Part shown: positions 30,333 through 37,416 of the stretch, in pieces | Position numbering within the stretch: the first letter of the stretch is position 1 | How the letters are laid out: every line of letters starts with the position of its first letter | Assembly (NCBI RefSeq): GCF_014646015.1 | Contig: NZ_BMMQ01000009.1 | Span: forward strand, 1 to 64,000 | DNA from: Microbacterium nanhaiense | GTDB taxonomy: Bacteria; Actinomycetota; Actinomycetes; Actinomycetales; Microbacteriaceae | DNA: 64,000 bases | Direction: 5' to 3' | The notes under the pieces: generated by a model | The model's input: only the letters and a program-made list of their open reading frames with translations | Databases searched by the model: none | What the model was told of the DNA's origin: nothing | Made by a program: the position numbers and the translations under genes

Positions 30333-31270
30333 GCACCGATGTCGTCACCATCGGCGAGGCGATGATTGCGTTCCGTTCGCAGGGCCAGCTGAGCTTGTCA
30401 GCTCCCATGTCAGCGTCGCTCGCGGGTGCCGAGACGAACGTTGCCATCGGCCTCTCCCGCCTAGGGCACGCGAGCGCATGGGTCGGTGCGCTCGGTGTGG
30501 ATCCCGCTGGCGAGCTGGCGGTACGCACGCTCCGCGCCGAGGGCGTCGACGTACGGAACGTGCGTCGCGATCCGTCCCGACCAACCGGTATCATGCTGGT
30601 CGATATGCCCGCAATGTTGCCGCCCGTCGTGACTTATCACCGCCGGGGTTCGGCCGGTTCGCATGTCTCGACGTCCGACATCGTCGCGGCGCCTCGCAGC
30701 GCTAGAATCTGGCACCTCACGGGCGTTACTCCCGCGCTGTCCTCGGAGGCGCATGCAGCGATTCAGGCTGCGATCGATACTGCACGGACCTATGGCGCAC
30801 TCGTGTCGTTCGATGTGAACTATCGCGCAAAGCTCTGGGGTCGTGATTCCGCCGCGGAAGCACTCGCGCCACTCGCGCACCAGGCTGACATCGTCATTGC
30901 TTCGGAAGACGAACTAGAACTCGTCGCCGACGGCATCGATGAGAAGAGTCGCGTTGCCGCGCTGCTGGCGGGTGTTCCGTCCGAGGTCATCATCAAGCGC
31001 GGGAGCCGTGGTGCCGACCACATGAGTCTCAATGGCACCGTTTCCTGCCCCGCTTTCGCAGTGACGGAGGTGAACAGCATCGGCGCCGGCGACGCGTTCA
31101 CCGCTGGCTACCTCTCGGGATTTCTCGACGGCGCGCCGATTCACGAACGACTCACACGAGGGGCGATGTGCGGAGCGCTCGCCGTCTCGGGCATCGGCGA
31201 CTGGGAGCAGGCTCCGACACGAGCGCAGCTCACAACGCTGAGATCCCCCCGCGAGGAGGCGAGTCGCTGA
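30329..31270 (+). CDS. kdgK: PfkB-family 2-keto-3-deoxy sugar acid kinase
   Basis: A 313-residue ribokinase-fold sugar kinase. The N-terminal substrate region is GEAMIAFRSQG with AGAETNVAIGLSRLG, and the C-terminal signature SIGAGDAFTAGYLSG contains the catalytic aspartate. It would phosphorylate 2-keto-3-deoxygalactonate at C6, the step between dgoD and dgoA. It belongs to the KdgK/PfkB group rather than the separate E. coli DgoK family, so the gene is named for its fold. It is the last gene of the operon and marks the right end of the low-GC block. Confidence 0.88.
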   Translation: MSTDVVTIGEAMIAFRSQGQLSLSAPMSASLAGAETNVAIGLSRLGHASAWVGALGVDPAGELAVRTLRAEGVDVRNVRRDPSRPTGIMLVDMPAMLPPVVTYHRRGSAGSHVSTSDIVAAPRSARIWHLTGVTPALSSEAHAAIQAAIDTARTYGALVSFDVNYRAKLWGRDSAAEALAPLAHQADIVIASEDELELVADGIDEKSRVAALLAGVPSEVIIKRGSRGADHMSLNGTVSCPAFAVTEVNSIGAGDAFTAGYLSGFLDGAPIHERLTRGAMCGALAVSGIGDWEQAPTRAQLTTLRSPREEASR

Positions 31271-31384
31271 CATTCAACCGACCCGCGCGCTACGCTCGGC
31301 ACGGCGAGCAATCAGCCGCAATCGAGACATGCCGGTGCCAACACCCCTGTGGGACCGCGGTCCGTCGATCGCGCAACGGACATG

Positions 31385-33361
31385 CTATGGCAGATACGGC
31401 GCCAGCGCGTCGCGCAGCGGATCCGCGAGCTGCGTCACGAAGGTGGCGGTGAGGTGATTGGCATCGCGATACACGAGGGTGTTGCCGATCACCGGCGGGC
31501 ACCGGTCCGCGCAAAGATATCCGGTGATGTCGACGTAGCCCGCACGCGTAGTGGCCACGGCCGATTCGACGGCGGCGCGACCCACCGATTCCATCGCGCG
31601 CTCGGCGCTGACGGCGCATGCGTCGGCATCATCGACGTGCCTCACGAGACACGGGATGGGGCTCTCCCCGAGGTCCGGACTGTCGGCGAGAACGACGACG
31701 CGCGAAGAGTCGGGTATCGCCTGCACGGTCCGGGCGAGGCCGCTGCGCCACTGCTCCCCCGGGTCGGATCCGGGAGCGGTGTGTGCCCCCGCGAAGTTCG
31801 CGAGGATGACGAGCTCGGGCGGCTCGGCGGCGAGCTGATCCAGCACGGCCTCGCGCCACCGCGTGCACGCCCGGTCTCGCTCGGCGTCTCCGGGCTGAGC
31901 CTCGAGAGTCGAACGACACGAGCTCTTGGTCTGCGCCACGAGCTCGAAGCCCTCCCGCGCGGCGATCTCGGCGAGGGCGGGCTGCCACTGCGCGGCATGG
32001 GAGTCGCCGAAGAGCACGACACGCGGTCCGCCGATGTCTCCATATGAACAGGGCCTGGGCTCTGACACGAGGAAGCCCAATTGGCACCCTTCCGCATACA
32101 TCGAGGGGTTGTCGTCGGGCGCCGCACGGAGGCTCGGGTGCATGCCCGCCGGCACATAGCCGGTCGATGAGGGCGGCGAGGTGAGCGCGCCATCGGTCGC
32201 CGCGCGCGCCGAAGCGATCGGGATCCCCGCGACGACGGCGGATCCCGCGAGGCCCATCCCCGCGACGACAACCCCGGCCGTCAGCAGCGCGACGACACCG
32301 CGACCCGCCGGCGCCGCGCGACGGGGTGTGCGCCGCAGGGGCCCCTCGACGAATCGGTGCAGTGCCCAGGCGACGGGCACGGCAAGCCCTGCAAGGGCCA
32401 GGGTCGACCACAGCGGCAGCGACTCGTCGTGCCCCACCCGCGCCTGCGCGAGCTGCAGGAGCGGCCAGTGCACGAGGTACAGGCTGTATGAAACCAATCC
32501 GAGCCACTGCGCAGGTCGCAGGCGCAGCACGAGCCCGGCCCCGCCGCTCGGATCGCCCGATGCGACGAGGAGCGCAGCGGCCAATGTGGGCAGCACGGCG
32601 GCCGACCCCGGGTACACCGTCGCGTCGTCGTATGCGAGGTACGCGATGAGGATGCCGGCGAGGCCCACCCAGCTCGCCGCCGCGCGGATCCCCGCCGGTA
32701 CACGCCCGAGCAGGGGCAGGGCCAGAGCGCACAGGGCCCCGACGGCGAACTGCCACGCTCGCGACCAGACCGGGAAGAAAGCCCAGGGCTGGTTGCGGCC
32801 CGTCTCGAACAGGCACCAGGCAAACGACGCCGCGGCCACGACGGCGAAGAGCACCGCGAGGGCCGCCCGCCGCCGCGCGAAGACGGCGGCGACGAGCGCG
32901 ATCAGCACGGGCCAGACGAGATAGAACTGCTCCTCCACGCCGAGCGACCAGTAGTGCTGGTAGAGCGAGGGCGTGGCATCGGCGAGATAGTCGGTGCCCC
33001 GCGCCGCGAGCACCAGGTTCGGCACGTACAGGGCCGCCGCGGCCGCGTCCGTCAGCGACTGCGGCAGCGAGGTGGGCGCGAGGCACCACCAGCTCGCGAT
33101 CGCCGTGAGCACGATCACGACGAGCGCGGCGGGCAGGAGCCGCCGCGCGCGGCGGCCGTAGAACGCGGCGAAGCGGATCCGCCCGTCGCGCTCGCGCGCG
33201 GCGAGCAGCTGGAGCGTGATCAGGAAGCCGGAGATCACGAAGAAGACGTCGACACCCGCGTAGCCGCCCTCGAGCGCCCCCACGCCGGCGTGCGCGAGCA
33301 CGACCCCGGCGACCGCGACGGCGCGCAGCCCCTGGATGTCGTGGCGGAACTCGGTGCGCAT
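31385..33361 (-). CDS. OafA/YrhL-type acyltransferase with SGNH domain
   Basis: A 658-residue membrane enzyme with about ten or eleven helices (acyltransferase 3 domain, residues about 5-345). A periplasmic-type SGNH hydrolase domain (about 430-655) follows. The N-terminal marks are RHDIQGLRAVAVAGVVLAHAG and GVDVFFVISGFLIT, then YWSLGVEEQFYLVWP. The SGNH blocks are VLFGDSHAAQW (serine) and YRDANHLT (Asp-x-x-His). Such enzymes transfer acyl groups to cell-surface polysaccharide or wall components. It is a single gene; GGATCC sites return here after the low-GC block. Confidence 0.9.
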   Translation of the reverse strand: MRTEFRHDIQGLRAVAVAGVVLAHAGVGALEGGYAGVDVFFVISGFLITLQLLAARERDGRIRFAAFYGRRARRLLPAALVVIVLTAIASWWCLAPTSLPQSLTDAAAAALYVPNLVLAARGTDYLADATPSLYQHYWSLGVEEQFYLVWPVLIALVAAVFARRRAALAVLFAVVAAASFAWCLFETGRNQPWAFFPVWSRAWQFAVGALCALALPLLGRVPAGIRAAASWVGLAGILIAYLAYDDATVYPGSAAVLPTLAAALLVASGDPSGGAGLVLRLRPAQWLGLVSYSLYLVHWPLLQLAQARVGHDESLPLWSTLALAGLAVPVAWALHRFVEGPLRRTPRRAAPAGRGVVALLTAGVVVAGMGLAGSAVVAGIPIASARAATDGALTSPPSSTGYVPAGMHPSLRAAPDDNPSMYAEGCQLGFLVSEPRPCSYGDIGGPRVVLFGDSHAAQWQPALAEIAAREGFELVAQTKSSCRSTLEAQPGDAERDRACTRWREAVLDQLAAEPPELVILANFAGAHTAPGSDPGEQWRSGLARTVQAIPDSSRVVVLADSPDLGESPIPCLVRHVDDADACAVSAERAMESVGRAAVESAVATTRAGYVDITGYLCADRCPPVIGNTLVYRDANHLTATFVTQLADPLRDALAPYLP

Positions 33362-33396
33362 GCGCGGCAGGGTAGCTGCCGCCGGGAAACGGCGCG

Positions 33397-34152
33397 TTAA
33401 CCCGCCGACAGCCTGCGGAACCTGTCGACCTGGCGGTTTCGCCGGCTCGAGGATCCCTCGCCCTCGACGCGGCCGATCTGCAGGATCGCCCGGGCGAGCA
33501 CCTCGTCGGGCTGCGTGCGCCGCGCGTGGTCGTCGGCGAGCATCTCGACGAGCGCCTCGACCTCGCCCTCCGCGCGCGCCGCCATGGGGAACCACGGCAG
33601 CGCCGAGCGCCACGCCTTGAACGACACGAGGAGCACCTCGTGGCGCTGCTCGACGTGTGCGCGCTCGTGGGCGATGACCGCATCGAGCTCGTCGGGGCCG
33701 AGCGAGTCGAAGAGGCCCTTCGAGAGGACCGTGACGGAGCCGATCCCGCGCGGGAGGCAATAGGCGACGGGCGCGTTGTCGTCGAGCACGAGGGTCGCCT
33801 TGCGCGTCGGGTCGGGCGAGCTCAACAGCAGCAGGAGCTGCAGGTGTCGGCGCCGCTGGCGCTCGAAGCGCACGACCGTGACGACGAGGTGGGCGATGAG
33901 GTAGAGCGCGAGCAGCGCCGCGGGGATCCCGGCGATCAGCGGGTGCTCGGGAATGAAGGCGTCGGCAAGCAGCCAGAGGGCGCCGATCATCGACAGCCCA
34001 CCCGCGAGGGCGATGACCTGCCAGAGGATGAGCGCGCGGGCGGGCGCGCGGGCGGGCCACGCCGCGCGCGAGAGCACGATCGGCGCGGGCCAGGCGAGGA
34101 ACACGGCCACGAGCGCCAACGCGACGGCGGAACTCAGGGCCGGAACGGTCAT
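33397..34152 (-). CDS. M56-family membrane metallopeptidase
   Basis: 251 residues with two or three N-terminal helices and a zinc site HERAH (162-166) in DAVIAHERAHVEQRHEVL, with a downstream EALVEMLADDHARR helix supplying a third ligand. It is the BlaR1/MecR1 protease type but ends without the C-terminal penicillin-sensor domain (BlaR1 is about 600 residues), so it may sense something through its membrane part. The gene lies downstream of a BlaI-type repressor on the same strand. That is the order of mycobacterial BlaI/M56 pairs, and it would inactivate the repressor. Confidence 0.85.
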   Translation of the reverse strand: MTVPALSSAVALALVAVFLAWPAPIVLSRAAWPARAPARALILWQVIALAGGLSMIGALWLLADAFIPEHPLIAGIPAALLALYLIAHLVVTVVRFERQRRRHLQLLLLLSSPDPTRKATLVLDDNAPVAYCLPRGIGSVTVLSKGLFDSLGPDELDAVIAHERAHVEQRHEVLLVSFKAWRSALPWFPMAARAEGEVEALVEMLADDHARRTQPDEVLARAILQIGRVEGEGSSSRRNRQVDRFRRLSAG

Positions 34153-34179
34153 GATGTCAAGGTTACGCGGCGCGTGGCG

Positions 34180-34244
34180 GCGGAGATGGCCCCGAAATAC
34201 GGATCCATTCGCGGCTCGGGTCCGCGAGAGGGGCCCATCTCCGC
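34180..34244. repeat. Imperfect long inverted repeat between M56 and BlaI genes
   Basis: Arms GCGGAGATGGCCCC (34180-34193) and GGGGCCCATCTCCGC (34230-34244) surround a second small stem. It could attenuate transcription from the repressor gene into the peptidase gene. Confidence 0.5.
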
Positions 34245-34258
34245 GGATCCGGCCCGGT

Positions 34259-34645
34259 CTACTTCGTGAGCAGCTCTCGCAGGTAGGCGGCTTCCTCGGG
34301 CGAGACGCCGCCGACGAAGCGGGCGAGCACGGCCGTGCGGTCGCCGGATCCGACGAGGACCTCGTGCATGAGCTCGGCCTGGTGCTCGGCGCGCGACGCG
34401 ATCGCACGGTAGCGGTGCGGGCGCACCGACTTGTCGGGCGCGACGAGGCCCTTCTTCTCGAGCCGGGAGAGCACGGTCAGCACCGTCGTGGCCGCCATGT
34501 CGCGGCCGCGATCGGCCTCGATGGCGTCCTTGATGTCGTACGCGGTGAGCGCCTCATCGGCGTCCCACAGCACGTCCATGACGCTGCGTTCCAGGTCTCC
34601 GAGCTTGCCCAAGCGCTCCCCCTCGTGTGATGAATGAACGTCCAT
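34259..34645 (-). CDS. BlaI/MecI/CopY-type repressor
   Basis: A 128-residue winged-helix repressor of the penicillinase-repressor family: LGDLERSVMDVLWDADEALTAYDIKDAI, then AATTVLTVLSRLEKKGLV as the recognition helix region, and a C-terminal dimerisation helix with ERAEH-like charge pattern. The upstream 100 bases hold four TTCTAC-N5-GTAGAA-like palindromes, one starting at the ATG itself, so it probably represses itself and the divergent cydABDC operon. An M56 peptidase gene follows as its likely inactivator. Confidence 0.9.
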   Translation of the reverse strand: MDVHSSHEGERLGKLGDLERSVMDVLWDADEALTAYDIKDAIEADRGRDMAATTVLTVLSRLEKKGLVAPDKSVRPHRYRAIASRAEHQAELMHEVLVGSGDRTAVLARFVGGVSPEEAAYLRELLTK

Positions 34646-34661
34646 TCTACCGCGTGTCGAA
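34645..34661. promoter_or_regulatory. BlaI-like box 1
   Basis: TTCTAC-CGCGT-GTCGAA, 11 of 12 arm positions matching the consensus TTCTAC-N5-GTAGAA. It begins at the first base of the repressor gene. Confidence 0.5.
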
Positions 34662-34666
34662 GAAGA

Positions 34667-34683
34667 ATCTACACATCGTCGAA
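34667..34683. promoter_or_regulatory. BlaI-like box 2
   Basis: ATCTAC-ACATC-GTCGAA, 10 of 12 arm positions matching; its centre is 22 bases from box 1. Confidence 0.45.
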
Positions 34684-34687
34684 ATAC

Positions 34688-34704
34688 TTCTACATCCTGT
34701 AGAA
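34688..34704. promoter_or_regulatory. BlaI-like box 3 (perfect)
   Basis: TTCTACA-TCC-TGTAGAA, a perfect palindrome containing TACA-N3-TGTA, close to the known BlaI core. Its centre is 21 bases from box 2, and it overlaps the -35 region of a TATCCT -10 (34712-34717) for cydA. Confidence 0.65.
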
Positions 34705-34711
34705 ACTGTCG

Positions 34712-34717
34712 TATCCT
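34712..34717 (+). promoter_or_regulatory. -10 element of cydA
   Basis: TATCCT between BlaI-like boxes 3 and 4; transcription would start about 35 bases before the cydA GTG. Confidence 0.45.
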
Positions 34718-34729
34718 GATCTCGACAAC

Positions 34730-34746
34730 TTCTACACGAGGTAGAA
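34730..34746. promoter_or_regulatory. BlaI-like box 4 (perfect arms)
   Basis: TTCTAC-ACGAG-GTAGAA, centre 42 bases (four helical turns) from box 3, just before the cydA ribosome site. Confidence 0.6.
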
Positions 34747-34758
34747 AAGGAGCATCGA

Positions 34759-36339
34759 GTGGATCCCCTCGACATCGCACGGTGGCAGTTCGGCATCACG
34801 ACCGTCTACCACTTCCTCATGGTTCCGCTCACCCTGGGCCTCGGCATGACCGTCGCGATCATGCACAGCATGTGGGTGAAGACGGGCCAGGACCGGTTCC
34901 TGCGCGCCACCAAGTTCTGGGGCAAGCTCTACCTGATCAACTTCATCGTCGGCGTCGCCACGGGTCTCGTGCAGGAGTTCCAGTTCGGCATGGCCTGGAG
35001 CGAGTACTCCCGCTTCGTCGGCGACGTGTTCGGCGCGCCGCTCGCGATGGAGGGCCTGCTCGCGTTCTTCGTCGAGTCGACGTTCCTCGGCGTGTGGATC
35101 TTCGGCTGGGGCCGGATCCGCAAGGGCCTGCACCTCGCCGCGCTGTGGTGCGCCGTGATCGGATCGTGGATCAGCGCGTACTTCATCATCGTCGCGAACT
35201 CGTGGATGCAGCACCCCGTCGGCGTCGAGATGGGCGACGACGGCCGCCCCGTGATGACCGATGTCTGGGCGGTGCTGACGAACAACACGGCGATCGCGGC
35301 CTACACGCACGCGATCTGCGGCGCGCTCGTCGTCTCGGGCATGTTCCTGCTCGGCATCAGCTGGTACCACCTGTGGCGCCGCCGCCACGACGGCGTCGAC
35401 ACGGTCGGCGCCGACGGCCGCGTCATCGTCGGCGACGGCACCGCGCAGGGTCTCGACAAGAAGGGCCGCGACAAGACCGACCACGGCCTGTGGATCTGGT
35501 CGCTGCGCTTCGGCGCCATCGTCGCGATCCTCGGCTTCGCCGGAACGGTCGTCACGGGCGACGTGCAGGGCAAGCTCATGTACGAACAGCAGCCGATGAA
35601 GATGGCCGCGGCGGAGGCCGCGTGCCACACCGGCGGATCCTTCTCCGTGCTCTCGATCGGCGACCCCGGCGGCGACTGCGACGACGTCACCCCGATCATC
35701 GAGATCCCCGGCGTGCTCGGCTTCCTCGGCACGGGCGAGTGGGGTGCGGACATGCCCGGCATCACCGACCTCGAGCCGCAGTACGTCGAGCAGTACGGCG
35801 CCACGCTGCCCGACAACCCGCTCTACGGCGAGCGCGCGGGCCAGACGATCGACTACGTGCCCACGATGTGGGTGACCTACTGGGGCTTCCGCCTCATGAT
35901 CGGCCTCGGCGGCATCGTCGCGGGCGCCGCGGTGATCGCGCTGTGGCTGACCCGCAAGGGCACCGTGCCGCGGTCGCCGTGGATCATGCGGCTCGCGATC
36001 CTCGGCATCACCGCGCCGTTCGCGGCGAACATCGCGGGCTGGATCTTCACGGAGATGGGACGGCAGCCGTTCGTCGTCGCCCCGAACCCCGACCCGTCCG
36101 GGATCGACCAGGTGTTCATGTACACGGCCGCGGCGGTTTCGCCCGGCGTCACCGCCGGAGAGCTGCTGTTCTCGGTGATCGCGCTAACGCTCGTGTACGC
36201 CGTGATCCTCGTGTTCGAACTGTTCCTGCTCGTGAAGTACGTGCGCGGCGGCGCAGCGAGCGCGATGCCCGAGCTCGCGCAGCACGACGACGCCCACGAC
36301 GACACCGACCGCGACGACGTTCTCGCCTTCGCGTACTAA
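34759..36339 (+). CDS. cydA: Cytochrome bd oxidase subunit I
   Basis: A 526-residue membrane subunit of the quinol-oxidising terminal oxidase that holds hemes b558, b595 and d. Typical segments are WQFGITTVYHFLMVPLTLGLG at the N-terminus, QEFQFGMAWSEYSRFVGDVFGAPLAMEG, the quinol loop region after EQQPMKMAAAEA, and TEMGRQPFVVAPNPD, with the short Q-loop of actinobacterial enzymes. GTG start with AAAGGAG upstream. It is first in cydA-cydB-cydDC; four BlaI-like boxes at the promoter suggest repression relieved by the neighbouring BlaI/M56 pair. Confidence 0.96.
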   Translation: MDPLDIARWQFGITTVYHFLMVPLTLGLGMTVAIMHSMWVKTGQDRFLRATKFWGKLYLINFIVGVATGLVQEFQFGMAWSEYSRFVGDVFGAPLAMEGLLAFFVESTFLGVWIFGWGRIRKGLHLAALWCAVIGSWISAYFIIVANSWMQHPVGVEMGDDGRPVMTDVWAVLTNNTAIAAYTHAICGALVVSGMFLLGISWYHLWRRRHDGVDTVGADGRVIVGDGTAQGLDKKGRDKTDHGLWIWSLRFGAIVAILGFAGTVVTGDVQGKLMYEQQPMKMAAAEAACHTGGSFSVLSIGDPGGDCDDVTPIIEIPGVLGFLGTGEWGADMPGITDLEPQYVEQYGATLPDNPLYGERAGQTIDYVPTMWVTYWGFRLMIGLGGIVAGAAVIALWLTRKGTVPRSPWIMRLAILGITAPFAANIAGWIFTEMGRQPFVVAPNPDPSGIDQVFMYTAAAVSPGVTAGELLFSVIALTLVYAVILVFELFLLVKYVRGGAASAMPELAQHDDAHDDTDRDDVLAFAY

Positions 36340-36351
36340 GGAGAAGACGAC

Positions 36352-37392
36352 ATGGACATCCTCCCCGTCATCTGGTTCGTCGCGATCGGCGTGCTGTGGA
36401 CCGGTTTCCTCGCGCTCGAGGGCTTCGACTTCGGCGTCGGCATGCGCGTGCTCTTCGGGACGAAGAGCGAGAAGGAGCGTCGCACGATGCTCAACACGAT
36501 CGGCCCCGTGTGGGACGGCAACGAGGTGTGGCTGATCACGGCGGGCGCCGCGATCTTCGCCGCCTTCCCCGACTGGTACGCGTCGCTGTTCTCGGCGCTC
36601 TACGTGCCGCTGACGATCACCCTCATCGCGCTGATCGCCCGCGCCGTCGCGATCGAGTTCCGCGGCAAGGTGCACGATGCCCGCTGGACCCGCTTCTGGA
36701 CGTGGTGCCTGGGCCTCGGCTCGGCCGTCAGCGCGTTCTGCATCGGCGCGGCGCTCGCGATCACCTCGACGGGCCTGCCGATCGACGCCAACGGCGACCG
36801 CGTGGGCGGACCGTTCGCGTGGCTGACCTTCCCCGCGATCCTCGGCGGCGTCGCGGTCGTGTGCTTCTCGATCGCGCACGGATCCGCCTTCCTGGCCCTC
36901 AAGACCGACGGTGCGATCCGCGAGCGCGCGGGCCGCTTCAGCGGCACCTGGGGCCCCGTGCTGCTCCTCCCCGCGGCCGCGTGGGCGCTGTGGGTGCAGT
37001 TCGCGCACGGCGGCGGATGGTGGCTGTCGTGGGCGCTCGTCGCGCTCGCCGTTGCGAGCGTCGTGCACGCCTGGTTCTACGCCCGCCGGCGCAAGGAGGG
37101 CATGGCCTTCGCGGGCTACATCGGGTTCATCGTCTTCGGCGCGGGCTCGATCTTCGCCGGCATGTTCCCGCAGGTGCTGCCGTCGACCCTCGACGACGCG
37201 TTCAGCCTGACGGTGACCAACGCCTCGAACAGCCCGTACACGCTGACGGTCATGACGGTCGTCGCCGCGATCGGCCTGCCGCTCGTGATCGCCTACCAGG
37301 CGTGGTCGTACTGGGTGTTCCGCGCGCGGCTCACGCCGGGGATGATCCCCGAACCGCACATCGTGGTTCCCGCCATCCTGCGCGCAAAATGA
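36352..37392 (+). CDS. cydB: Cytochrome bd oxidase subunit II
   Basis: A 346-residue membrane subunit that pairs with CydA. The N-terminal block VLWTGFLALEGFDFGVGM, WDGNEVWLITAGAAIFAAFPDWYA and the C-terminal SPYTLTVMTVVAAIGLPLVIAYQAW are characteristic. It begins 12 bases after cydA with GGAGAAG as the ribosome site and is clearly co-transcribed. Length and helices are as usual for the family. Confidence 0.96.
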   Translation: MDILPVIWFVAIGVLWTGFLALEGFDFGVGMRVLFGTKSEKERRTMLNTIGPVWDGNEVWLITAGAAIFAAFPDWYASLFSALYVPLTITLIALIARAVAIEFRGKVHDARWTRFWTWCLGLGSAVSAFCIGAALAITSTGLPIDANGDRVGGPFAWLTFPAILGGVAVVCFSIAHGSAFLALKTDGAIRERAGRFSGTWGPVLLLPAAAWALWVQFAHGGGWWLSWALVALAVASVVHAWFYARRRKEGMAFAGYIGFIVFGAGSIFAGMFPQVLPSTLDDAFSLTVTNASNSPYTLTVMTVVAAIGLPLVIAYQAWSYWVFRARLTPGMIPEPHIVVPAILRAK

Positions 37393-37416
37393 GCGCCCGT
37401 CGGGCATAGTCGCACC

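Noticed and set aside
34259..34645. A classical beta-lactam resistance locus
   Set aside because: There is no beta-lactamase or PBP gene nearby, and the M56 protein has no penicillin-sensor domain.
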